A DNA stretch of 64,000 bases, taken from contig NZ_KB898626.1 in assembly GCF_000377705.1 (NCBI RefSeq), positions 236,627 to 300,626 on the forward strand. The letters run 5' to 3'. The translations under genes and the position numbers were made by a program. The notes under the pieces are model-generated. The model ran no database searches, was not told where the DNA came from, and saw only the letters and a list, made by a program, of their open reading frames with translations. Source of the stretch: Salsuginibacillus kocurii DSM 18087 (GTDB taxonomy: Bacteria; Bacillota; Bacilli; Bacillales; Marinococcaceae). Positions 17,350 to 25,417 of the stretch are shown piece after piece; the stretch's first letter is position 1, and each line of letters begins with the position of its first letter.

Positions 17350-18642
17350 CTATCCAAGTAAAATCTCTTTAATTCGCTGCTTTTCCTGTTCATGCCCGGG
17401 CGTCTCTAACAAATCTTGCGGGAAATATACTTTTTGGTCGGTCCTTTTTTTCCCGGAAATGGCTTCTACCAGCTCTGATTCACGAGAAAGCTCCCGCAGC
17501 TTCCCATCTGGTCGCAGCAAATGAATCGGAACCCGTTCTTCTTCTTCTCCAGGCCGGTAAAAGTCATAAGGAAGATCTGAAGAAAAATCGATGACTAAAT
17601 AGTAGTCAGGGTCAATGTCTGCCTGGCGAAAAAGCTCTTGCAAGTCATTCCACTGATTCATAATAAAATGCTGGTCAAATTCAACATACTTAAAGAGACG
17701 ACGGTTCATAAAGCGCTGGCATAGATCTTGTAAGATCGGATCCTCTTCGTCCTGCCACATTTGAAAATAAAACATAACTACAGATTCATCGACTTTAAGG
17801 TATTGTTCCAACGAAATACTGCCGTCAAAAAAGCCAGTAAAATGAGAAGGATACAGTTTAAACTGATAGTTACTTTCGTACAAATGCTGCACACGCCGCA
17901 GTACTTTGGAAAGAATGACTTCTGCACTTCTGGTCACCGGGTGGAAATAAACCTGCCAATACATTTGATAACGGCTCATAATGTAGTCCTCAATGGCGTG
18001 CATGCCGGTATATTTAATAACGGCCTGATCTTCGGTCGGCCTCATCACACGCAAAATGCGTTCCATGTCAAAATGGCCGTAGCTCACCCCTGTATAAAAT
18101 GCATCGCGCTGGAGGTAATCCATGCGGTCAGCGTCTATTTGACTGGAAATCATGCTGACGACAAGTTTGTTGGAGTGGGTTTTTTCAATGACGTCAGAGA
18201 CTTCTTGCGGGAAATGATCTCCCATGCGTCGCAAAACTTCATTCACTTCTGTATCCCCGAGCACAATCTGCCGCGTCCATTCTTCATGGTCACTGCCAAA
18301 CACTTTTTCGAAGGAATGAGAAAACGGTCCATGCCCGACATCATGTAATACGGCTGCTGCCAGACACAACAAGCGATCGCGGTCATTCCAGTGCGGACGA
18401 TCAGCAAACACGTCAATAATGCGTCTCATAATTTCATATACCCCTAAGGAATGATTAAAGCGCGTATGCTCTGCTCCGTGGAATGTAAGAAATGTCGTTC
18501 CCAGCTGACGAATGCGTCGCAGCCGTTGCACTTCTTTTGTGCCAATCAAATCCCATATTAATTCATCGCGAACATGAATATAGCGGTGAACAGGGTCTTT
18601 AAATACTTTTTCTTCTTTTAACTGCCGGTTCCCGTTTGACAT
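17350..18642 (-). CDS. ywfO: HD-domain phosphohydrolase YwfO
   Basis: A 430-residue HD-superfamily protein with metal-binding HDVGHGPFSH near residue 99 and upstream H ligands in HTRFNHSLGVYEIMRR; a conserved later block reads QIDADRMDYLQRD. These dGTPase-like HD proteins hydrolyse nucleotides; B. subtilis YwfO has been linked to nucleotide hydrolysis, but the physiological role is not settled. The ATG at 18642 has GGAAGGTGG upstream; a GTG at 18672 would extend ten residues through that site. Upstream lie a TATAAT box at 18684-18689 (minus strand) and a LexA-like box. Confidence 0.9.
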   Translation of the reverse strand: MSNGNRQLKEEKVFKDPVHRYIHVRDELIWDLIGTKEVQRLRRIRQLGTTFLTFHGAEHTRFNHSLGVYEIMRRIIDVFADRPHWNDRDRLLCLAAAVLHDVGHGPFSHSFEKVFGSDHEEWTRQIVLGDTEVNEVLRRMGDHFPQEVSDVIEKTHSNKLVVSMISSQIDADRMDYLQRDAFYTGVSYGHFDMERILRVMRPTEDQAVIKYTGMHAIEDYIMSRYQMYWQVYFHPVTRSAEVILSKVLRRVQHLYESNYQFKLYPSHFTGFFDGSISLEQYLKVDESVVMFYFQMWQDEEDPILQDLCQRFMNRRLFKYVEFDQHFIMNQWNDLQELFRQADIDPDYYLVIDFSSDLPYDFYRPGEEEERVPIHLLRPDGKLRELSRESELVEAISGKKRTDQKVYFPQDLLETPGHEQEKQRIKEILLG

Positions 18643-18767
18643 GGTTCCACCTTCCGTTCCTTCATTCGTCACATAGTGATTTCATTATACCGGATGAAGA
18701 GAGGTGAAAAAACCAATTATCCAAAATGAAGGCCGGCTTTCCTTCAAGTACAGCATACCACAAAATA

Positions 18768-18781
18768 CGAACAAACGTTCC
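18768..18781. promoter_or_regulatory. LexA/DinR-box-like sequence
   Basis: CGAACAAACGTTCC fits the Bacillus LexA consensus CGAACRNRYGTTYC at every position. It lies 126 bp upstream of the ywfO start and about 80 bp from its likely -10 box. There is no other nearby gene it could serve. Confidence 0.45.
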
Positions 18782-18841
18782 TTTATGAGTGAAGGTCCTT
18801 CTGAGCCCGCCGATGAACAAAGCTGTTTATTCTTTTACACA

Positions 18842-19110
18842 TGAATCAATTTCATAATTCAAAATAAAATGTGAACATCCGAATCATGAATGTGGCCTTC
18901 ACTTCAGACGGACGCTTTCCCGAGGGCTTGTCTTCAGCTAACTTTTTCGATGATACAACCATCGAAAAAGTGGATCTTCAGACTGCGCTTTATCCTCTGG
19001 GAGTCGCCGTCTTACGTTTCAGTCACTTTTAAAAAGCCGTATACTAAATAAAAAATAAATAGATATCATTCGTTTTATTGCTCATAAAACGTCATTATGA
19101 AATTGATTCA
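18842..19110 (+). mobile_element. MITE-like element, family A, complete copy
   Basis: A 269-bp element bounded by a perfect 17-bp terminal inverted repeat (TGAATCAATTTCATAAT and its complement). The centre carries a 12-bp perfect hairpin (ACTTTTTCGATG / CATCGAAAAAGT, 18941-18971) inside a longer imperfect palindrome that begins near GACGGACGC and ends near GTCGCCGTC. The dinucleotide CA flanks both ends. It shares body and right end with 3184-3646. No transposase is encoded. Short frames inside are considered incidental. Confidence 0.78.
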
Positions 19111-19148
19111 CATCTATAAAATTGTTCACTCTGTTATTTTTCCTTTTT

Positions 19149-19189
19149 AAAAAAAGAGGAAACCTATTCATCATGAATAGATTTCTCCT
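19149..19189 (-). terminator. Terminator downstream of the malate/tartrate-type dehydrogenase
   Basis: GGAAACCTATTCA pairs with TGAATAGATTTCTCC with one mismatch around TCA; a run of seven T follows on the minus strand. Confidence 0.82.
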
Positions 19190-19200
19190 GAACTCTTTCT

Positions 19201-20265
19201 CTAAGAGGTCTTTTCTTTTAAACGTTTAATAATTTCAGCTGTTACTTCGATTGTTGAATGTTTGCCACCAATATCAGCCGTTAATATTCCATCTCTTGTC
19301 GTACTTTCTATCGCATCTAACAATACTTCCCCCATTTCATTTTCCTCAAAATGGTCCAGCATCATCTTAGCGGTCCAAATTTGACCAATTGGGTTTGCAG
19401 CCCCTTTTCCAATAATGTCAGGTGCCGACCCGTGCACCGGTTCAAACATGGAAGGGTACTTGCCGTTCACATTGATGTTTGCGGCTGGAGCAATGCCGAC
19501 GCTGCCCATAATTCCAGCTCCAATGTCTGTTAACACATCTCCAAATAAATTACTGGCGACAATGACGTCAAACCGCTCCGGTGCCGTAACAAAAAATGCA
19601 GCCAAGGCATCAATATGCTGGGACTCTGTCGTAATATTCGGGTAGTCTTTGGCCACCTCTTCAAACACTTCGTCCCAAAACGGCATAGAATGGTAAATTC
19701 CATTAGACTTCGTAGCACTTGTCACATGCTGATTACGTTCACTTGCCATTTCAAAGGCAAATCGCATCGCTCTTTCTGTTCCTCTTCTGGAGAATATGCC
19801 GTTTTGAATAGCAATTTCATCTTCATCCCGATACATTCTTCCGCCGACTGAACTATATTCTCCTTCACTGTTTTCTCTAACGACTAATAAGTCAAAATTT
19901 TTCGGATTAGAAAGCGGCGACTGAACGCCGTCCATTACTTTAGCGGGCCGCATATTGATCGTTTGTTCGAATTCACGGCGTAATTTTATGAGCAGCCCCC
20001 AAAGCGAAATGTGGTCAGGCACAAGGTCAGCATTCCCTACGGCGCCTAGAAAGATCGCATCATGCTCTTTTAGTTTTTCCAAACCGCTTTCAGGCAGCAT
20101 TTCTCCGTGCTCTAAATAATATTCGCAGCTATACGGATATTCTGTGAACTGAAAAGAAAGCCCCCCGTGAATTTCTGATACCGTTTCCAAAACTTCTTGT
20201 GCTGCAGGTACGACTTCCTTGCCAATTCCATCTCCAGGTATCGAAGCAATATCTAATTTCTTCAT
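19201..20265 (-). CDS. Isocitrate/isopropylmalate-family dehydrogenase, D-malate/tartrate type
   Basis: A 354-residue NAD-dependent beta-decarboxylating dehydrogenase. It has the family start IASIPGDGIGKEV, catalytic ENSEGEYSS and MFEPVHGSAPDIIGKG near the nucleotide site. The block DHISLWGLLIKLRREFEQTINMRP is characteristic of tartrate/D-malate dehydrogenases (TtuC, YeaU/DmlA, B. subtilis YcsA) rather than LeuB. D-malate would be oxidised to pyruvate and CO2. There are no leucine-biosynthesis neighbours. The promoter has TTGCCT and TACAGT boxes 17 bp apart and a dyad AGTCG-N5-CGACT in the leader, a likely operator. Confidence 0.83.
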   Translation of the reverse strand: MKKLDIASIPGDGIGKEVVPAAQEVLETVSEIHGGLSFQFTEYPYSCEYYLEHGEMLPESGLEKLKEHDAIFLGAVGNADLVPDHISLWGLLIKLRREFEQTINMRPAKVMDGVQSPLSNPKNFDLLVVRENSEGEYSSVGGRMYRDEDEIAIQNGIFSRRGTERAMRFAFEMASERNQHVTSATKSNGIYHSMPFWDEVFEEVAKDYPNITTESQHIDALAAFFVTAPERFDVIVASNLFGDVLTDIGAGIMGSVGIAPAANINVNGKYPSMFEPVHGSAPDIIGKGAANPIGQIWTAKMMLDHFEENEMGEVLLDAIESTTRDGILTADIGGKHSTIEVTAEIIKRLKEKTS

Positions 20266-20292
20266 GTTCGATTTCCTCCTCTATTTATGTGT

Positions 20293-20354
20293 AGTCGGCA
20301 GTCGACTAGTTGTTGTTCTTCTCACACTGTACAAAAAAGAGGACTTAGAGGCAA
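20293..20354 (-). promoter_or_regulatory. Promoter and candidate operator for the dehydrogenase gene
   Basis: On the minus strand, TTGCCT (20354-20349) and TACAGT (20331-20326) are spaced 17 bp. Downstream of the -10 box is the dyad AGTCG-GCAGT-CGACT (20293-20307). The FCD-type GntR regulator encoded at 20965 is a plausible but unproven binder. Confidence 0.5.
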
Positions 20355-20574
20355 GTATTTTTCGAGTTTTTTGTCTTCTTTTTAAATCTTCGTCCCTACC
20401 TTTTATACAAAGGCTCTGTTAACGATCAGTGATCTTCCTTCCATCCCCCTCTTTCCGCGGGTAATTCACCAGTCTTCTCCTGCCAATCCCTAACGTAGTC
20501 TCTTGCTTGCATCGCTTTTTACCTGGCGTGTCGGCACTCTTAGAATTATCATTACTACCACCATCTTTTGAGCC

Positions 20575-20594
20575 TAAAGAAAACTTGGCAAAGA
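20575..20594 (+). repeat. Truncated start of repeat family B
   Basis: The sequence AAAGAAAACTTGGCAAAG matches the first 18 or so bases of family B copies, then switches abruptly to GAGGCTGGGCCAAAACTC, unlike the other copies. This suggests interruption or deletion at this point. Confidence 0.4.
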
Positions 20595-20621
20595 GGCTGG
20601 GCCAAAACTCATCTAAAGCGA

Positions 20622-20656
20622 AAGGCCTTCACCGATTTTGGTGAGGGCCTTTTCTT
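20622..20656 (+). terminator. Orphan terminator-like hairpin
   Basis: AAAGGCCTTCACC pairs with GGTGAGGGCCTTT around GATTTT with T-rich flank. No plus-strand gene precedes it; it may be a leftover of an inserted element. Confidence 0.55.
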
Positions 20657-20871
20657 GTTTTACGTATTCTATTGATTTGATTGTTCAAACATATACTCAC
20701 TTGCCGCGGGCAAGCTTTCGCTAACCACGGAAGAGCGCCGTTGGTGGGCCTTCAGCTCTTGCTTTTCCCGCAGGCGTCTCACCAGATCGCCAGTCAAAAA
20801 TAATGGACGAAAAAAACCTTCAACATGCTGTTTTCATTCCACAAGCCATTAACGAAAGAAGGCGATTTTTT

Positions 20872-20952
20872 ATGAGTAACCGAACGGTCACTTTCCAAAA
20901 GTATACCGTGAATCAAGCTTCTGCTTCTTACGATATGGCTTGGTTCACTTAA
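20872..20952 (+). pseudogene. Possible transposase N-terminal remnant
   Basis: A 26-codon frame reads MSNRTVTFQKYTVNQASASY and ends soon after. The FxxYTxNQ pattern resembles the N-terminus of IS1182-type transposases, whose next segment would read like LPPSLEELIPExH but is absent here. The rest of the 20355-20964 gap has GC-rich palindromic DNA near 20700-20800 and no intact gene. The identification rests on a short motif. Confidence 0.4.
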
Positions 20953-20964
20953 AGAAATTCACCC

Positions 20965-21636
20965 TTATGTGTTTTCTTGAGCACGTAACGTCTCTACTAA
21001 ATGATCCGTATCACATTCAAGATGTTTGATCATTTCTTCGGCAGCATGTTGAGCTTCTCTCTTTTTCATATAATCAAAAATCACTTTATGTTGCTCAACT
21101 ATAGCTATCGCTCGATGTTCCCCTTTAAAGTTTAAAATTCTAAAGTAATGCATTAACCCTTTAAGGTCATTCACTTGTTTTTGTAAACGGGCGTTTCCAG
21201 TAAATTTTATGATCAATTGATGAAAATGTTCATTTAAAGAGATGATTGTATCCTGGTCAGCCTGAGCTTGAATCGCTTCTTCAGTTTCCACCAATGTAGT
21301 TTCTATTTTCTTCAGTTCTTCATCTGTCGCAATGGTGGTCGTTTGCTTTACCGCAAACGATTCTAATGCACTCCGACAAAAATAAATCTCTTTCACATCT
21401 TTAATCGTAGGGGCGTAGACAACGACTTTTCCTTTTTCTACATAGACGAGACCTTCATTTTCTAAAATCCGTACTGCTTCTCGGATTGGGCTTTTACTTA
21501 CGTGAAATTCTTTAGCCAACTGTGTTTCACTTATTTGTTGGCCTGGTTTATATATCCCTGTAAAAATCATTTGTTTAATCATTCGATAAAATTGCTCATA
21601 ATAAGGTGCTTGTTTTTGAATCGAAAATTCACTCAT
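20965..21636 (-). CDS. GntR-family transcriptional regulator (FCD type)
   Basis: A 223-residue regulator. Residues about 10-75 form the GntR winged helix ([30 protein letters not shown]). The C-terminal domain is the all-helical FCD type, with Asp and His residues suited to a metal and a small acid ligand ([11 protein letters not shown]). FCD regulators usually sense carboxylic acids. It starts 8 bases inside the end of the DUF1450 gene and shares its transcript. The nearby malate/tartrate-type dehydrogenase is a reasonable target, but that is inference. Confidence 0.85.
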   Translation of the reverse strand: MSEFSIQKQAPYYEQFYRMIKQMIFTGIYKPGQQISETQLAKEFHVSKSPIREAVRILENEGLVYVEKGKVVVYAPTIKDVKEIYFCRSALESFAVKQTTTIATDEELKKIETTLVETEEAIQAQADQDTIISLNEHFHQLIIKFTGNARLQKQVNDLKGLMHYFRILNFKGEHRAIAIVEQHKVIFDYMKKREAQHAAEEMIKHLECDTDHLVETLRAQENT

Positions 21637-21868
21637 GTCCGCTCACCTTTTTTAGACGCTTCTTCACTTTTTCCATCACTTGATCTTCATCTATGGCAGC
21701 GACCGGACGATCATTGACGATGACGAAGGTTTTCTTTCGGCCAGGCCCGCAATATGACTGGCATCCCATTTCAATTTCTGCTTCAGGGTCTAGGTTTATA
21801 AGCTTAGGCATTAACGTTTTCACATTCGTTGCCTGACAGTCATCACAGATCCGAAATTCATTGGCCAT
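21629..21868 (-). CDS. DUF1450 family protein (YuzB-like)
   Basis: A 79-residue protein with CDDCQATN near residue 8 and [13 protein letters not shown] near residue 34. These paired Cys motifs define the DUF1450/YuzB family, thioredoxin-like-fold small proteins of unknown function that could bind a metal or cluster. AAAGGAG precedes the ATG. The gene overlaps the GntR regulator by 8 bp, so the two are translationally coupled, an unusual partner for this family as far as I know. Confidence 0.8.
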   Translation of the reverse strand: MANEFRICDDCQATNVKTLMPKLINLDPEAEIEMGCQSYCGPGRKKTFVIVNDRPVAAIDEDQVMEKVKKRLKKVSGHE

Positions 21869-22113
21869 GCGCCATCGCTCCTTTCCCTACAACGTTTAGT
21901 TCTTAAGCAAGTGCTGATTGGCTCTTTTTGAGAAGCTGTGCCATCAGGTAGTCCACAAAAAAAGGAATTGAATTTCTTCCAATTAACCCTGAAGGCAAGG
22001 CTCAGTATATCACATTGTTCACCGGTTGCAATGGGTTTTCCACCTTCTTATTTGCTATAATGGAGGAGCAGTCAACTCTGCAACGATTTATTAGAAGAAT
22101 GAGGCGGTCCGTT

Positions 22114-22974
22114 TTGAATAAACCAAACATATTGTTTCCAGAAAAATCTTGGCGCTATATTGATCATACATCTGTAACTTCAGTCCAAGACCCTCTCCAG
22201 TCCTTTGCCGTTGATGATGCTCTTTGCGAAAGCATTGGCCGCAGAGAGCATTTACCTGCAGTACGAGCCTGGGTTCATCCTAAAACAATTGTATTAGGAA
22301 TCCAAGACAGCCGTCTTCCATCTATTGGCGAAGGTATCGACTTTTTGCAAAACGCCGGCTACCATGTTATCGTCCGAAATTCCGGCGGGCTGGCGGTAGT
22401 ACTTGACGAAGGCATTTTGAATATTTCCCTCGTGATCCGAGAGGACAAATCATTTTCCATTGATGATGGGTATGAACGGATGGTGGCCCTTGCAAAGCGA
22501 ATGTTCCATGACGCTCCTGCGCCAATCATAGCAGAAGAAGTAAAAGGTTCCTATTGTCCCGGCAGTTTTGATTTAAGTATTCATGGCCTTAAATTTGCCG
22601 GCCTCTCTCAACGGAGAAAACGAGGCGGGGTCGCTATTCAAATTTATTTAGCTATGACAAAGAGTGGTTCCGAACGTGCTGAGCTGTTACGGACCTTTTA
22701 TGAACAAGCAGTGCAAAATCAGCCCACAAAGTATGACTGGCCTCGGATCCGACCCGAAACCATGGCTTCCCTCTCCGAATTATACGAGAAGGAAATAACG
22801 GTTGCAGATGGGCTAGAACGTCTGTTTACCGTAATGAAAACAGATGGTGCTTCCCTTTCAAATGCAGAACTAACGTCACACGAACAGAGCCAATTTGCGG
22901 CTGAATGGAAACAAGTACGCTCTCGTAACGATAAAGCCTTTACGGATGCTTCTAGAACATATTCCTTCAGCTAA
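22114..22974 (+). CDS. lipL: Octanoyl-[GcvH]:protein N-octanoyltransferase LipL
   Basis: A 286-residue LplA/LipB-fold amidotransferase that moves octanoyl groups from GcvH to E2 subunits in Bacillus lipoate synthesis. It has the RNSGGLAVVLDEG motif, the catalytic Cys in KGSYCPGSFDLS (about residue 148) and the Lys in GLKFAGLSQRR. The start is a TTG at 22114 with GAGGCGG upstream. This matches where YwfL begins, and an extended -10 box (TGCTATAAT, 22053-22061) lies inside the longer frame that starts at 22015, excluding that start. It is next to pta, as in B. subtilis ywfL-ywfJ. A terminator follows at 22998. Confidence 0.9.
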   Translation: MNKPNILFPEKSWRYIDHTSVTSVQDPLQSFAVDDALCESIGRREHLPAVRAWVHPKTIVLGIQDSRLPSIGEGIDFLQNAGYHVIVRNSGGLAVVLDEGILNISLVIREDKSFSIDDGYERMVALAKRMFHDAPAPIIAEEVKGSYCPGSFDLSIHGLKFAGLSQRRKRGGVAIQIYLAMTKSGSERAELLRTFYEQAVQNQPTKYDWPRIRPETMASLSELYEKEITVADGLERLFTVMKTDGASLSNAELTSHEQSQFAAEWKQVRSRNDKAFTDASRTYSFS

Positions 22975-22997
22975 ATGTTGCTTCCCGCTATGGATTT

Positions 22998-23031
22998 CCC
23001 TCCGCCGGTCTGTGCCCGGGGGGTTATTTTT
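22998..23031 (+). terminator. Terminator after lipL
   Basis: CCCTCCG pairs with CGGGGGG (one U-G pair) around a 12-base loop, followed by TTATTTTT. Confidence 0.7.
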
Positions 23032-23106
23032 ATGTTCCTTTAATGATAGGAAGCATGGCGGCTTTCTCGAGTTCTCAAGTAGAAGGCAAGCGTTGCCCGC
23101 GGCAAA

Positions 23107-23178
23107 AGAAGCCACAGCCAGATCAAACAAAATGAAGATGAAGCCGCTGTCGCGCTTGTGCCTACAGTAAAAGCGTCC
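23107..23178 (+). repeat. Dispersed repeat family C, copy 2
   Basis: The core GTCGCGCTTGTGCCTACAGT ending AAAGCGTCC matches 45241-45272 directly and 59803-59845 and 16735-16770 in reverse. It lies about 65 bp before a family B copy, the same C-then-B order as at 45206-45388. Confidence 0.65.
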
Positions 23179-23243
23179 CCCGGCCGTAGAGAAAAAGTGA
23201 CCTCTCCCCTGTGAACAAGAGTTTCAGAAAACCTTCTTTCAAT

Positions 23244-23339
23244 AAAGAAAACGGGGCAAAACCAAACCCGCGGCGTAGACTGAGCCTTAATTTCACGTAT
23301 ACCGTTTCCTTCAAATATATAGCTTACGGTATAAAAAAA
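23244..23339 (+). repeat. Dispersed repeat family B, copy 2
   Basis: Starts AAAGAAAACGGGGCAAAACC, carries CGTATACCGTTTCCTTCA and ends TTACGGTATAAAAAAA. TATACCGT and ACGGTATA are perfect inverted arms. Its A tract is the T tract of the pta terminator on the other strand. Confidence 0.75.
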
Positions 23340-23379
23340 CTGATGATGCAAAAGTAAAAATCACCTTTGCATCATCAGC
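23334..23379 (-). terminator. Terminator downstream of pta
   Basis: CTGATGATGCAAA pairs with TTTGCATCATCAG; a run of seven T follows on the minus strand. Confidence 0.9.
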
Positions 23380-23398
23380 CCACCTAATAGATTCTATC

Positions 23399-24391
23399 TT
23401 ACTTTGTTTGGTCTTCTACACTTTGCATAGCTGTAATTAAGCTAAGCTTATACACATCTTCTGTATTACAGCCGCGTGATAAATCATTTACCGGCTGATT
23501 TAAGCCCTGAAGAATTGGTCCAATCGCTTCGTAATTACCTAGACGTTGAGCAATTTTATACCCTAAATTTCCGGATTCAAGGCTAGGGAAAATGAAAACA
23601 TTGGCTTCCCCTTGTAGCGGTGAATCAGGTGCTTTCTTTTCCGCAACCGTCGGGACAAAAGCTGCGTCAAACTGAAACTCTCCGTCAATGACTAAATCAG
23701 GCCGTTGTTCTTGAGCCATTGTTGTAGCTGTGGAAACCTTTTTGGTTTCTAGAGAAGCAGCAGAACCTTTTGTAGAGAAACTTAACATCGCCACTTTTGG
23801 ATCAATGTCAAAGATTTTAGCTGTTTCCGCTGTGGAGATCGCAATTTCTGCAAGCTCTTCATCGGTTGGAGAAATGTTAATCGCACAATCCGCAAAAACA
23901 AATTTTTTGTCTTCTTTTACCATGATAAAGACGCCAGAGGTTTTAGAAATGCCTGGTTTTGTCTTAATAATTTGTAAAGCTGGGCGGACCGTATCCCCTG
24001 TCGAATGGGCGGCACCACTAACAAGTCCTCCTGCTCGGCCAGAATACACGAGCATCGTTCCGAAGTAATTTGGATCATTTAATTTTTCACGCGCACTCTC
24101 TTCGGTTTCTTTTCCTTTTCGCCGTTCAACAAATAATTGCACAAGCTCCCCCATGTGCTCATACGTATCAGGGTCAAAGATTTCACAATCGTGCAAGGAG
24201 AAGCCTAATTTAGCCGCTCGCTCTCTTATTTCTTTTTCATTTCCGATTAAAATCGGTTGAATCAGCTCTTCACGCGATAAGCGCGAAGCTGCTTTTACAA
24301 TGCGGTCGTCGTCCCCTTCTGGTAAGACGACTTTCGGTTTCGTTGCTTTAACTTTGTCTTTTATAATAGCAAAGAGATCACTCACTGCCAT
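23399..24391 (-). CDS. pta: Phosphate acetyltransferase
   Basis: A 330-residue short-type Pta (no N-terminal DRTGG domain) that interconverts acetyl-CoA and acetyl phosphate. Family blocks include VVLPEGDDDRIVKAA near the start, GRAGGLVSGAAHSTGDTVRP in the middle and MLSFSTKGSA, with a C-terminal VNDLSRGC. Length matches the Bacillus enzyme. AGGAGG precedes the ATG. It is transcribed alone and convergent with lipL. The 361-bp gap on its upstream side must hold its promoter. Confidence 0.96.
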   Translation of the reverse strand: MAVSDLFAIIKDKVKATKPKVVLPEGDDDRIVKAASRLSREELIQPILIGNEKEIRERAAKLGFSLHDCEIFDPDTYEHMGELVQLFVERRKGKETEESAREKLNDPNYFGTMLVYSGRAGGLVSGAAHSTGDTVRPALQIIKTKPGISKTSGVFIMVKEDKKFVFADCAINISPTDEELAEIAISTAETAKIFDIDPKVAMLSFSTKGSAASLETKKVSTATTMAQEQRPDLVIDGEFQFDAAFVPTVAEKKAPDSPLQGEANVFIFPSLESGNLGYKIAQRLGNYEAIGPILQGLNQPVNDLSRGCNTEDVYKLSLITAMQSVEDQTK

Positions 24392-24752
24392 TCATTCCTC
24401 CTATAAACTAAAAAAGCTGGAGCCAGCGAATTCGTTATTTGGTCCCCCCTAGAATACGCTTGTTTTTTTAAAAAATAAACAGCTCCGACTAAAATAATAA
24501 TAATATAAATTTTCTAAAGTTTATCTTTGTTAAACCCTTGCCATAAAAGCGTTTTCAGCTACTTTTCATTTTCTTTTTCTTCAGCGTGAAGAGATGATGT
24601 CCCCTTTAGATTTAACGTATATCGTAAGTAATATTCCTTTTACATGCACTTACGTAAACATAAATGCATGATAGGTCAATACTTTTGAACTAAAATTTCA
24701 TAAAATTCTGTGTTAAAATGAGTTTATATAGATTTAGTAAAGGAGGAGTTAC
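24392..24752. other. Divergent pta/tetR intergenic region
   Basis: An A/T-rich 361-bp gap with no gene. It holds the promoters of pta and the tetR-led operon, whose boxes I could not fix with confidence, and a short GCTGGAGCCAGC palindrome near the pta start. Confidence 0.4.
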
Positions 24753-25364
24753 ATGACACCTAAGCTGGGAATGGGACCGATTCGTAGAAACCAAGTGATG
24801 CAAGCAGCCAAACACTGCATTCTAAAACAAGGCATTGCTCATTTTACGATTAAAGATGTCTCAAAACAGGCAAATATCAGCACTGGCGTTATCTATCACT
24901 ACTTTACGAATAAACAACAATTGCTTGTGTATGTACTCAAAGAAGCATTTCAAGAATCTGAAGAATCCGTGAGAACAGCCGTTGCTTCTGAACAAGGTTA
25001 TGAGGCCAAGTTTTCTGAGTACTTAAAAGCCGTGAGCCGAGTTCCAGAAGAGAACCCCGAATTTTATCTTGTGTTATTAAATTACATGGCTCAAGCTCCT
25101 TATAACGAAGATGTTAAGGAAATTATCAACCGTTTTCTCTCAAACCTTGAACAATTTATTGAAGAGATTTTAGCTGAAGGCATCTCTTCAGGCAAACTCA
25201 ATCCCCAACGCGTCCCGGTGCTGGCACATTTAATACTAAGCCAAGCTATGGGGATAGCTTTTCAACAAGTGGTCGTGCCCCCAGCAAACCAAAGACAAAT
25301 TCAAGAAGAATTTGTTAGAATGTTCCAAAAACAACTTGATAGTTCTAGTGGTTTTTCTTTATAA
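24753..25364 (+). CDS. TetR-family regulator, BetI-like N-terminus
   Basis: A 203-residue TetR repressor. The start PKLGMGPIRRNQVMQAA resembles BetI regulators, and the helix-turn-helix is in TIKDVSKQANISTGVIYHYF (about residues 30-50). The C-terminal ligand domain is not diagnostic. AAAGGAGGAG precedes the ATG. It leads a probable operon with a dienoyl-CoA-reductase-like enzyme and an enoyl-CoA hydratase, so an acyl-CoA ligand is plausible. A dyad-like site lies just downstream before the next gene. Confidence 0.85.
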   Translation: MTPKLGMGPIRRNQVMQAAKHCILKQGIAHFTIKDVSKQANISTGVIYHYFTNKQQLLVYVLKEAFQESEESVRTAVASEQGYEAKFSEYLKAVSRVPEENPEFYLVLLNYMAQAPYNEDVKEIINRFLSNLEQFIEEILAEGISSGKLNPQRVPVLAHLILSQAMGIAFQQVVVPPANQRQIQEEFVRMFQKQLDSSSGFSL

Positions 25365-25369
25365 TTTAA

Positions 25370-25400
25370 TGTAAGCGTTTTTATAATGAACATTCAATTT
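25370..25400. promoter_or_regulatory. Overlapping cre-like and FadR-like sites
   Basis: TGTAAGCGTTTTTA (25370-25383) fits the CcpA cre consensus TGWAANCGNTNWCA except one base. It is joined to ATAATGA-ACAT-TCAATTT (25383-25400), which keeps the AATGA-ACAT-TCA centre seen in the FadR-like site at 1679 but has weaker outer arms. The pair lies just upstream of the ribosome-binding site of the dienoyl-CoA-reductase gene. Confidence 0.4.
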
Positions 25401-25417
25401 AAAAAGGAGGTACATTT

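Noticed and set aside
17761-18348. 195-codon open frame on the plus strand
   Set aside because: It lies wholly antisense to ywfO, a clear HD-domain gene, has no good ribosome-binding site and no recognisable domain.
22015-22113. N-terminal extension of lipL
   Set aside because: It contains the extended -10 box TGCTATAAT, and LipL homologues start at the TTG.
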